Source: Corythucha ciliata (lineage: Eukaryota > Arthropoda > Insecta > Hemiptera > Tingidae). Taken from it: a stretch of 64,000 nt of DNA. The notes beneath the pieces were generated by a model that had not been told where the DNA came from, ran no database searches, and saw nothing but the letters and a program-made list of their open reading frames with translations. Made by a program: the position numbers and the translations under genes. The stretch is taken from contig CM075942.1 of NCBI GenBank assembly GCA_038030265.1, positions 52,356,751-52,420,750 on the forward strand. Reading direction: 5' to 3'. Below, one piece after another: positions 35,505 to 44,667 of the stretch. Positions within the stretch are counted from its first letter, which is position 1, and every line of letters starts with the position of its first letter.

Positions 35505-35990
35505 CGCGATTCGCGCGGCTATTCGCAGCTTTCGGGAGGCATCATCGTGGCTATAATTGATATTTAAAAGAGCAAATTCATGACTGAACGTGAATTAATC
35601 ACTAATTCGTGGCTATACAATTGATAAAAATTGCTAATAATTCACGGCTAAAAATTAGATAAAGACAAAATTCTCGGCTAAAACTGAGAAAAGGCGCTCT
35701 GATGAAGAGAACTTCATGCTTGAAATCTAGAAAATGCGCTATTTCATGGCCAGAAGTGAAAAAATTGCTAATTCGCGGCTTAAGTTGAGATGAAGCCCTA
35801 AGTCGCGGTTTTATTTATAGGTAAATTTTGAGAAGAGCCCAGTTTACGTTTTCTGAAGGTTTGAAGGCAACTTAGTCTAGCAATAAGTGGCGAAGAAGGC
35901 GTTTTGGGCTATTTCTGGAAGAAACTTCACGACGGTTGAATTGAAGGAAAAGTGCTATACAGTGGTTTTGGTTATTCAATTCAACTAAAA
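35505..35990 (-). repeat. Family A array, core on minus strand, after a head-to-head junction
   Basis: It starts at the short palindrome CGCGATTCGCG (35505-35515), where the core of the left block meets the core of the right block. About 14 units follow (GGCTATAATTGATA, TTCACGGCTAAAAATTAGA), with the insert GCAGCTTTCGGGAGGCATC near 35526. Confidence 0.7.
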
Positions 35991-36184
35991 ACGCGAGTAT
36001 TGTTGTATTAGATTACTCGTATACGTAGAGCAGAAATCCACCAAGATTTTTTCACTTGGGAAAATTGTAGGGTTGTTGGGGAAATTTCACGCTCAAACAC
36101 GACGTTGGGGCAGGCAGGGGTGGAGAATCTACAGCACAGGTGGGACAATACGCCATCTTACCCTCCTCTCTCGCCATAAAATCT

Positions 36185-36468
36185 ACTACAAATGATCAAT
36201 CGTGGCCTAAAAAAAGTCACTTCGACTACTTATGCTCTTAAATTGATGAATCTAAGACGTACAGAAAATAGCTAAACTGACGATTCATGTCCTTAAAAAT
36301 TAAAATTGCTTAAATTTCAGACTTCCAATCCTCCTTCTCAAAAATGAACAGCCTGACCTTGCCCTCAAAATTTACGCCCTAAAATTGGCAAATCTAACAT
36401 AAATCAGTCTAAAAATTGCTAAACTGACGATTTGCTCCAAGAAAATGCAATGTCTGAACTGACGATGT
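36185..36468 (-). repeat. Family C array leading into the palindrome
   Basis: About nine units (AAATAGCTAAACTGACGATTC, AAAATTGCTAAACTGACGAT). The array continues without a break into the left arm of the large inverted repeat. Confidence 0.7.
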
Positions 36469-37320
36469 CTGTGCACTGAAAATGGCCAACCCGACCGTTT
36501 GCGCTCCAAAAATGGTCGAATTGACCATTCACTGCTTGAAAATGGATAAACTGACGATTCATGTAATAAAAATAGTGAAAATGTCAGAATTTCCAATCCT
36601 ATTCCTAAAAATGGCCAATCTGGCCATTCAGGCCCTGCTGATGGAGTAACTTTCGATCGATTAAAAATGGCTAAACTGACAATCAGCACCAATAAAATGA
36701 AGAAACTGAGTATAGTGGAATGTTTTAATGGAATTATTCTCCATTCCCCGGGTCCTATAAACTGACCATTCGTTCGCCTGCCCCGAACAGGGCCGTAGTT
36801 ACTGTTACAGTAACTAATGGAAGGGGGAATAATGTGGAGACGGCCCTGTACGGGGCGGGAATGAATGGTCAGTTTATAGTGCGCGGGGAATAGTCCATTA
36901 ATCCGTTATAGCGTGCGACTATAGCCAGTTTCTCCATTTTATGGGCGCTGATTGTCAGTTAAGCCATTTTTCAATGTGAGAATCGAATGTTACTCCATCT
37001 GTAGGGCAAGAATGGCCAGTAGTCTGGCCATTCTGGGGAACGGGAATTGAAAGTACTGACAGCGTTTCCCATTTGCACAATATTCTGAATTTTGGCAGTT
37101 CATTTCCACCCGTCTTCTCTTAATTAAGCGTGTTAATGGAGAAGGAGGGTGGAAATGAATTGCCCTGTTGCAGAATTTTATGACGCTATGACATTTTGAT
37201 AGGAATTTCGCTACTTTCAGGATAAGAAACGTCAGTTTAGCCATTTTCAAGCAGTGAATTGTTAGTTTTACCATTTTGGAGCGCAATTGGTAGGTTAGGC
37301 CATTTTTAGAGCACGGGCAC
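36469..37320. repeat. ~850-bp palindrome built of family C units, centred on 36,806
   Basis: The centre is a perfect 21-bp palindrome, TAGTTACTGT T ACAGTAACTA (36796-36816). Outward, the arms match almost unit for unit: AACTGACCATTCRTTC at 36761 and mirrored near 36860; ATAAAATG(A/G)AGAAACTG at 36690 and mirrored near 36930; GATGGAGTAAC near 36641 and mirrored near 36990; GGCCATTC and CACTGCTTGAAAATGG near 36530, mirrored near 37250. I estimate 75-85% identity between arms. The right arm is longer because of a 129-bp insertion (37060-37188) and a small non-palindromic stretch beside the centre (about 36817-36835). The minus frames at 36372-36692 and 36990-37418 are array products. Confidence 0.85.
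37060..37188. mobile_element. 129-bp mini-element inserted in one palindrome arm
   Basis: Comparing the two arms reveals an insertion flanked by TGACA (37055-37059 and 37189-37193). It begins GCGTTT and ends ATGACGCTA, and is itself an inverted repeat: TTCTGAATTTTGGCAGTTCA, TTTCCACCC is mirrored by GGGTGGAAATGAATTGCC, TGTTGCAGAA around a TTAATTAA-containing centre. The left arm at 36575-36590 is the matching empty site. The superfamily is unknown. Confidence 0.7.
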
Positions 37321-37650
37321 CGAAGGTGGTGAGGAGGGGATGTCCTGTGCTCAGAGATGTGGCCGGTTGGTGGAATCCAATCGGGGAGTCCCACCTCGTG
37401 CTGCGATGGGGCTGTCATTCGACTCCTGTAGGACTCTTATAGACGTCACCAAGATTCGGCTTTCTGGGATCGGGGCACCTTTTTGAGGTATTTATGACAC
37501 TCTCTCTCTCTCTCTCAGCCGATAACCAGTGGGCGAAAGCTTATAAGGAATGATACGGAACTTGATTTGAAGAAAATCGGCTGTGCCCTGATGGTGATGC
37601 CCCGGTTGAAGTAATGCCCCCAACTGCTAGCATACGCTACGCCACTGAGT
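37321..37650. other. Possible TE end and (TC)n tract
   Basis: (TC)8 lies at 37501-37516. CGCTACGCCACTG at 37635-37647 is the reverse complement of CAGTGGCGTAGCG, a tip often seen on animal hAT-like elements, and the interior would be to the left. I cannot find the partner end, so this is a partial, tentative call. Confidence 0.35.
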
Positions 37651-37822
37651 AAAACCGCAAATTTGCAGCTAAAATTGAGGAAAAAACTGTAATGCACAGC
37701 AATATTTAACGGATAAAAGGCGCTCATCCGATGCTAAAATTAAGAAAATAACGCAATTTCCACGTGGACTGCTCTGTTGGTTGCCAACCATCAACGCGCC
37801 TGGGTCCCATCAGGAGCCCTGG

Positions 37823-37949
37823 GGCCTTAGTACAAACCCGTGTGAAAATGCCGCAAGACGCGGTTGCTATGGCGGGATAATGTTATTTCTTATTCGGCGG
37901 CCTTGGATCCAGCTTGCGGCGTTTCTTCCCGAGCGTTCGTACTAAGGCC
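37823..37949. mobile_element. 127-bp mini-element flanked by CCTGG, copy 1
   Basis: The TIR GGCCTTAGTAC at the left is mirrored exactly by GTACTAAGGCC at the right, and homology extends inward (CGCCGCAAG-type). CCTGG lies directly outside both ends (37818-37822, 37950-37954), a probable 5-bp target duplication. The second copy of the surrounding duplication (near 38411-38420, GCCCTGATAGCC) lacks the element and serves as an empty site. A related element lies at 48583-48717. Confidence 0.7.
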
Positions 37950-38094
37950 CCTGGTAATCCATCACTGCTGTTCCTTCAAAACATTTTACTAACTCCTCCT
38001 CTCTGTCGCGCCAACGTTAATTTTCATACAGGATACCAGTTATTTCAAAGTGAAAATGTTATGCTTTAATTTATTTGGGTTATTTCAACTGCGG

Positions 38095-38096
<2 letters not shown>

Positions 38097-38135
<39 letters not shown>
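38097..38135 (+). repeat. Poly-A run (39 bp) inside a family A unit
   Basis: The run follows GCGGCT, exactly where a normal A unit reads GCGGCTAAAATTGAG, so it looks like expansion of the A-tract of a repeat unit by slippage. Confidence 0.85.
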
Positions 38136-38138
<3 letters not shown>

Positions 38139-38535
38139 GACTCGTGACTCGCAGCTGAAAGTGATAAATTTGCTATTTTGTGGCTGATTTTGATATTGAG
38201 TAAAAGCACTAATTCATTATTCATGGCTAAAATAAAATAAAACCGCTAATTCTCGGGTAAAATTTAGATAAAGCTCTTATTTGCGGCTATAATTAATTAA
38301 TTGAAAAAACCGCTCAATCGAAGCTAAAATTGAGAAAACGCCATTTTCACATGGGCTGCTCTCCTGCGTGGTGGCCTTATAAGTTCCAACGCACCTACGA
38401 GTGCTGTCAGAATGCCCTGATAGCCCTCAGAATATCGTAAGATTTCCAAGTCCCCCTCCCTTCAATGGTGATCCCTCAGAAATATTTTACTTACTCCCCC
38501 GCTTTGTTGCGGACTTTGAGATTCATAAAAGGGAA

Positions 38536-41455
38536 AAAATAATGACAGTTTCAACGGTTTCTTTTAAAGCGAACTGGCATTTTGAGTACAAAGTTTCACT
38601 AAACGCCTGTGGTTAAACCCCACCCCCATCTCACCTGTCTACAGCTTTGCGGCTGAATCAAAGTGTCGCACTATATAATTTTACACTTTCGAGTCCTGCG
38701 GTGTTATATGCATCTGTTTCAAAAGTGAAGACGCGGTGTTAGGACGGTACACAGGAAGGGAAGTAGGGGAATTTAACTCAATTCGGGGCACCACCCCCGG
38801 CGTGATTGCGGGGTCGACACCAGTGTGCCCCCCCCCCACTCACCCCAAACTCACAGCACTTTACGATACAAAATAAGAAGCTGAAATGGTGTGTGGATTA
38901 CACTTTTTGAACGGCCCCTGCGCCCTCCCTCGTCATCATTGAGCGTTCCTCAATCATAATTTTTGGACGACTCGTGCGTGCGAGTTGGATAATTCGACGA
39001 GTTCGCAAGACTTACTGTTTCCTCGCTCTTCTTAATTCGATTATACGCGACTACTGGTTTGGGTGGGAGGGGGTTGTTTCAATAATAAAAAAAAATGAAA
39101 CAACCTCGCTGTTGGGGGAGGGGGACTACAATAAAACAGTTGGAGAAAAGGCCTTTTTTTTATTGATGAAAAATGTATGCCGGACAGTTAAAAACTGACA
39201 CATCTCTCAACCCAGAAAACGAAGTTCGAAGTACATACCTATTGTAGAAAACTGTTAGCGACCACACACGCCTTTCAAAAAGGAACCCCACGACTTGGAC
39301 TCGGAAAGCTCAACAAATTGATTTTTGTTGTTTTTACCCCTGTTTATTCAATCTCTCCTCGCTCATTTTCTTGTTTGTAATAAAACTTGTTGAAATAATA
39401 GACACAGCTATTAATGCTATGAATAAGGCACGCTTAAGTGAACTTTTTTTTTTCCAACCATGCGCGCATCTGTTAATTAAGCTTTTATTTTTTGTTTTAA
39501 TTCCTGAGAGTACTTTCTCGAAACAAAAAAATAAGGTCTTCACGCGAAGTTAATCCTCTGAAACACAAAGGGAGGGAAGAGGATATGCTGAAAAGGTCGT
39601 TATGCTCGCACTAATTACTCACCTGTTTGATTACACTAGGCTGTATAAAAACAGGGAAAGTTTTTTTTAGGCCTTCCCTTAGCGAAATGACAAAGAATTT
39701 GTGCCCCCCTCCCCTTACAAACTGATGCCCCGTGTTCAGTAAATTCAAATAAAGCAAAGGGCTTACGTTCTATTACAAGATTTTTACTTTCGCTTTAGTA
39801 TTTCCATATCGTTTCATTCCTCGAATTACACTTTCTCGTAACATAAAAGATTGGAACGTTTGTCTCTCGATGTAAAGAAAGGTAAAAAAAAAAAAAAAGG
39901 ATAAGTACTCAGACGATATAGAATGTTAAATACGAACGGCCTTCGCGATTGTTAGTACAAGAAGACGATGGTGGTGGGTGAGTGGAAGAGGGGGTGTCGA
40001 AGAGTCGAGAGAAAGTCAATTTGTGCCCTTAAAAGGAATCAAAATTTTAATTCACGTATAATATATTGACAATGAGTTAACACTTTTTTTTTTTCAGTGT
40101 TTCACAGATTAGCCCATTGCACAGTACGCGCGACTGCTGAATAAAAAGTACTTCCAAGTCAAACAAAAGACTTCTCGACGCCAAAAAACGAAAGTGCCCC
40201 CCACCCCTCTCCTGGTAGTCGTCGTACCTATGAGGAGGAATAACAAAAGCTAAAAAGACCTTCATAGATTGAAGTGTCCGAGTACGCTGTGCACGCTACT
40301 GATTTCACTTTACCCCCTCCCTTCCAACAACACCGGCGTCGATGTACAGAGACTCGGTATTTACACAATTAAACGATATAACAGCAATCCAAAGGCGCGT
40401 GATTCAAGGGTTTTCAGCATTACTCCTTGTGAAACTGAGCGCTAAGTACCTTTTTTTATATATATAAAGAGACTGCCGCGGATTCTTAGTATAAGGTTTA
40501 AGTTATTCAGGCGAAAGTATTTCCTTTCATCGCTCGTTGGACGGGTCGTGTGTGACAGAAAGGGAGGATAAGGATGAGGATGGGTGGGGGCTCGTCGGTA
40601 CGCTCTTTCAAGCTCGGAAAAGTCCATTTTTTAAATGAATCACAGTACTTTCCTATATGTATACGAATGTAGCACACCCTTTCATTGAACTTCCAACTTA
40701 ATTACCATGATTGCACCGCGAAAGTTTTTTTGTTTTTTCCAAAGAAAAGAAGCTAATTTTTTTATTTATTTACAACACATTTCCTCCCCCACCGCACTTT
40801 TCGGCAGTCATCTCGGTCAATTTTCCCCGTTATATGTAAAACAGAGAGGTTATTTCAACAATTTTCCAGGGCAGTCAAAGTAGCCTTGTTAACCTTTCTG
40901 TCTATCTCTAGATCCCCCCCCCTCCTGCTGTAATACACGAGATAATTGCCCTATTGTGGCATGCGAGGAAAGAGAAAAAAGTGAAAAGTCTTTGTTTTCT
41001 GCTATTGAGAAACGTAAGGACATGAATAAATGTGGGAATTTAGAAGAAGAAAGCGAAAAATAAAGAGATTATTTGATATTTTATTACAATTTGTGAATTG
41101 AAGCAGACACTGGGCTATTTTGAAGTAATTTGCATTTTTCTCCTAAATTTTAAAGTATTGAACTGTAATTTACAGTAGGTACCTACACGATTACAAAGCT
41201 AAAATGTATAATTGGTTTGGGAGGGATAAGCTATATACCTGCAGTGGATGTAGATTGAATTGTTAATCTTAATAGTGTCTCCCACCACTCTCATCGTGAG
41301 AGGCATCGCTCACAGGAGCATCCATTGTGGAATTTGCAAGTAAAATGCCTCAGTTTGGCGTTCTATATGTCAATATGAACGAATTTTTTGGATGAATTCA
41401 CTGTATAAACGGGCGATTGGGACATACCATGAAAATCGCCCCCTGTCCACTATAA
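38536..41455. other. No recognisable gene
   Basis: Unique sequence with C runs at 38828-38837 and 40914-40922 and G-rich phrases near 39060-39125 and 39965-40000. Frames such as 38974-39198 and 39334-39543 are unrecognised. A candidate TATA string at 40458-40468 has no nearby gene. Confidence 0.4.
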
Positions 41456-41781
41456 TACAGGGTGTTTGGTAAATCGCCAACAAAAATGCAGGGGATTATT
41501 CCGGGGCTAACATCGATGCAAACCTAAAAAATCTGACTTTTTGCTGAAAAAGTACGACTGTACGGTTGGGGATACCACGACTAATTCCCACTGAGAAACC
41601 GTTCATGACTTATAAGCGCTGAATCCAGTAAAACCCATCGCTATTAAAAATAATAAAATGTCGATTATCTCGAAAACGGTTGGAAATCGGACCTATACAT
41701 GTTTATAGGAACTTTTTGGTTCCACTTTGGACCTAACATAATTCCCTGCATTTTTGGCGTCTACATACCATACATCCTGTA
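41456..41781. mobile_element. 326-bp MITE, PIF/Harbinger-like
   Basis: The left end TACAGGGTGTTTGG is mirrored at the right end by a CATACATCCTGTA tip. Inner matching blocks CAAAAATGCAGGGGATTAT and (reverse complement) CAAAAATGCAGGGAATTAT extend the TIR to about 50 bp. TAA flanks both ends (41453-41455 and 41782-41784), consistent with the TWA target duplication of PIF/Harbinger elements. Internal text such as TCGAAAACGGTTGGAAATCG has the look of widespread arthropod MITEs. It has no transposase frame. Confidence 0.75.
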
Positions 41782-41784
41782 TAA

Positions 41785-42055
41785 TTATTAAATTCCAGGG
41801 ACAAAAGTTCGGTGAAAATATCGTCGAACGGTAGCTTACTCTGATTAGGAGAATAATTATAAGCCAAATCAGTTTTTAGGAGAGAAAATTTATTGTAACT
41901 TTACGTCGGAATTTCCCTCTCCGCTTCCCTATCTTGACCTATCGGACCTATCTTGTGATGGAGGAACCCAGGCTATTACCAGTACCAATAAGAGCTCCAA
42001 AAGCCTGACGAATACTCACAAAATTGGAAGCTTTCTGGCTGAATACAAGTTGTGA
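41785..42055. other. Short unique spacer
   Basis: Nothing recognisable between the MITE and the E-like units. Confidence 0.35.
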
Positions 42056-42135
42056 TATACAATAATCAAAGTAAATGAATACAAGTGACTAAAAGTTTTG
42101 GGTACTAATTTCGGAGAAATTGCAAGTTTTGGGAC
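42056..42135 (+). repeat. Family E units, short
   Basis: Two units of AAAGTTTTGGGTACTAATT and GAGAAATTGCAAGTTTTGGG. They lie just upstream of a family A block, as E and A also do at 54.8 kb. Confidence 0.5.
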
Positions 42136-42324
42136 CTTTTTTTTTGTGGTCGCAGACCTGCTTTCGACCGATCTGGCCACTCCTGGATCGTCCTAAGTTT
42201 GATGAAACCCCTCCTCCCAATCATTGCCCATTGTTGCGAGACAGACATCATCATTTTGATGAGATGGGAGGGGGGGGGGGCGAATTCCCAAAGTCCATCC
42301 CGTAAATCCGCCACTACGCGGCGC

Positions 42325-42965
42325 TATTTCTGAGTTTTAGACGCGAATTGAGCGCAACTTCTCCAGTTGAGCTTTTTTTCTCAATGTTGGCCATCGCGGT
42401 GGTTGGGATAGGTGTATTTCCTCAATTTCAGTCACAAACGAGAGCTCATTTTTAACTCAGTCACGAATAAGCGTATTATCTAAAATTTGGCCGTGAACTT
42501 GCTCAAAGGTATCACACAACTTCAGCATTTCCTATTATTCTGTTGTAAATTGACTTCCAGAGCGGGAAATTATTGATTTTTTCTCAGCTTAATCCGATGT
42601 ATGAATGTAGAAATCGCGAATTGGCTGTTTTCTCAATATCTGGCACAAAAGTGATTTTTCTCAATTTTACAGCCACGAAAAGGTCTCCATAAACCGTGAA
42701 TTTAATTATTTTCGATATTATTATCGAGAAACCGCTAATGACTGCTTTCTCTCAATTTTCGCCGCGAATATGTGTTTTTCCCGGAACGTTTGCTGCTAAT
42801 TAGCACCTTTTTTGAATTTCAGCTGCAAATGAGCGCTTTTTCTCAAAACCCCTGGACGAGCACATTTATCTTAATTTTAGTCACAGATTTACTCCCAAGG
42901 AGAACAGCACATTTTAGTACTACCAACCTCTTGCTATTCACCTGGAAAATGAAAAAATGTTCTCT
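42325..42965 (+). repeat. Family A array, core forward
   Basis: About 18 units (GCGAATTGAGCGCAACTTC, GCGAATTGGCTGTTTTCTC, TTCAGCTGCAAATGAGCGC then TTTTTCTC). One unit carries AAAGGTCTCCATAAACCGTG (42681), the same variant insert as at 35.4-35.5 kb. A G11 run lies at 42270-42280 just upstream, beside a GTAGTGGCGGATTTACGGG-type string on the minus strand (about 42297-42315) that resembles a TE tip. Confidence 0.75.
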
Positions 42966-43054
42966 TCATCCGAATAACAAGCCGATTAGACCTATTTAGC
43001 TGTCATAATTATTGACATCTTTCATAAATACACCAGCGCTCACGTGACGACTAA

Positions 43055-43722
43055 GTGAAACGACTTCCTGTGGTATCCTTCAATTGTCTATCGGGAAAGG
43101 ACACGGCAGGTTACGATCGAGTTGGCATTGCATTCTTATCTATTCCTGGTTGCCCCGTTCATGTAAGTTCTACATTGGAAGCTTGCTGCAAATCGGTTTT
43201 TTTTTTTTTCAATAATTCAGTCTTCATGGCATTGTAGGCATCAAAATTACGTAAAATGGAACTTAAGTGACTACGCTGGGGGATTATCGAAGGAAGGATC
43301 TCCGCTATCTACAAAGAAAGGAAAATAAATCGGTGCCGGTCCTTGCTCGTGAGTATCCAATCGCTCAACATTTGTCATCAATAAAAATCGGGCAACTTAT
43401 TTCAATCATAGTGTCCTTTCTAGTACAAAGATTCATTAGTGGAAATTCGACAGACGCCCGTCATTTCCCGGCGATGTCGAGCTTGGATAATGTAAATCAC
43501 CTCGTTGACGTTGTGAGTGCATTCACACAAGAGGAATTTCGCGATTTGAAATCACTTGAACCGCAACACGTCGACAGAAGTGGCTTAGTTAGTACTTCGG
43601 GAGTTCGGAATGCCGGAGACAAGGGCTTTGTGATGACAAGAGTGAGTTTTCCGTTGTTATTCAAGAAAAAAGGCCAGTTCAAAATTTATTGTCGGTTCGG
43701 GAACGTAAATGCGAATGGGTGA
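43055..43722 (+). CDS. Candidate exons of an unknown gene (unresolved model)
   Basis: Two open segments stand out from the repeats. Segment 1 (43055-43162, 36 codons, includes GKDTAGYDRVGIAFLSIPG) ends at a strong donor GTAAGTT. A classic T-rich tract and acceptor ATTCAG at 43220 define a 58-bp intron, and the phase-0 continuation stays open to a stop near 43328. Segment 2 is a separate 151-codon frame at 43267-43722 of balanced composition (residues 70-130 contain SSLDNVNHLVDVVSAFTQEE). It has a possible acceptor TCCTTTCTAG near 43423 and a strong donor GTGAGT at 43644. The two segments are in different frames and I cannot join them into one model. No domain is recognised. It could be one decayed gene, two exons, or chance. 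Confidence 0.28.
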
Positions 43723-43816
43723 CAGTAGTCGGACCAGACCAGTCGTTTCATTTCAAACCCTTTCACGTTGCCATCCCGTCAATTTTGAAGTGGCTGAACT
43801 TTTAACTAGCGCGTTA

Positions 43817-43986
43817 GGCTCGTTTCACATATACGAGGTTTCTCGCGGCGCGGTTTTGCCTGCCGCGTATTGACCACGTACACCTTTATACACGTGCGGT
43901 ACATATTACTTGGTTCGATGAGAAAGCGGCATTCACGCGGATTACACGCGGGGGCCTCGTGAAACCGCGTTTGTGTGAAAAGATCG
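43817..43986. mobile_element. ~170-bp MITE-like inverted repeat
   Basis: GGCTCGTTTCACATATACGA at the left is imperfectly mirrored by the right end (reverse complement CGATCTTTTCACACAAACGC), followed on both arms by GGTTTC(T/A)CG. The interior is rich in CGCGG steps. The inverted match is about 30 bp with several mismatches and no clear target duplication was found. It lies 60 bp from a THAP-type frame on the minus strand, which could belong to the same transposon family, but that is inference. Confidence 0.5.
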
Positions 43987-44046
43987 TTGGGAAATGCTTA
44001 ACGTAGAATGTCCACGTGCTCCTTTTATAGTGCTGAAGAAGATTAC

Positions 44047-44139
44047 CTCACCCTGATGCTTGGAAAAGAATCTGAAGAAGGATACACGGTCCTTTCCAGC
44101 CCTCGAGTAGCACCCAACAAACGCGTAGTTCATCGGCAT
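44047..44139 (-). pseudogene. THAP-type zinc-finger N-terminal exon, partial
   Basis: THAP domains are C2CH zinc fingers that bind DNA. They occur in host transcription factors and in P-element-like transposases. Reading down from the ATG at 44139, the frame gives the usual opening pattern up to residue 30: x-A-x-x-G-C at residues 5-10, then a basic/SR segment, then VSFFRF at 19-24, which matches the start of the domain. Residue 5, normally the first zinc-binding Cys, is Tyr, and residue 25, usually Pro, is Phe. After residue 29-31 two donor-like sites (GGTGAG, GGTAAT) fit the intron commonly found within this domain. The next frame text is not THAP-like and I did not find the rest of the domain. 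The missing Cys suggests decay. A host gene exon is less likely. Confidence 0.45.
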
Positions 44140-44667
44140 TTCGTTCTTTTTGGATCGGTCGAATAAACGCCAATTGTGTATTATAGAATAAAAAGACCAC
44201 GTTTTGATGATTCTCTAGTCAAAATTCATTTTCCAAGTAACATAGGAACAAGACTTCTTGGCCGAGTGATGTGGGGAATACACATTCTGTTCTGCCTCAG
44301 TGACTGAAACCCGGAAGAAACTATCACCGTCTGTGGATCAATTGCTTACAATAGACCTAAATTTCAGCTCATAAAACATAAAACAACTTTTGGAACGTTA
44401 AAATTAAGTAAATATTAATAAATCACTCAATACTGTAATAAATTTGGGGTAACCAGGAAAGGTAATATAACCCAACTCTTATCTCGTGTCCGTTCCCGAT
44501 TGGATTTACTTCAATAATTTTCTTTCTGATTCTGATTCTCACTACCACAATAAACAAAACAAAGCAAGTGACACCAGTCAGATGTTACCCCAGACTGTTA
44601 GTTCATCTTAGCTCGACAAGAGCGCTGCTGTGTTTATGAAAGATGTCAATACTGTTTGTCGGGTGAC
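44140..44667. other. Unique spacer
   Basis: No feature recognised between the THAP frame and the MULE-related region. Confidence 0.35.

Larger units (their letters stand above)
37651..38340 (-). repeat. Family A units interleaved with a ~590-bp tandem segmental duplication
   Basis: A units occur at 37655-37760 and 38138-38340 (GGCTAAAATAAAATAAAACC, GAAGCTAAAATTGAGAAAACG). The segment 37733-38036 is homologous to 38322-38535: TCCACGTGGACTGCTCTG versus TTCACATGGGCTGCTCTC, then CCAACGCACCTACG versus TCAACGCGCCTGGG, then TTTTACTAACTCCTCC versus TTTTACTTACTCCCCC. The copies are offset by about 590 bp. Copy 1 carries the CCTGG-flanked element at 37823-37949, which copy 2 lacks. An A39 run lies at 38097-38135. 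Confidence 0.65.

Noticed and set aside
36372..37418. Frames of 106 and 142 codons on the minus strand
   Set aside because: They run through family C units and the palindrome arms. The repeating peptide pattern shows they are array products.
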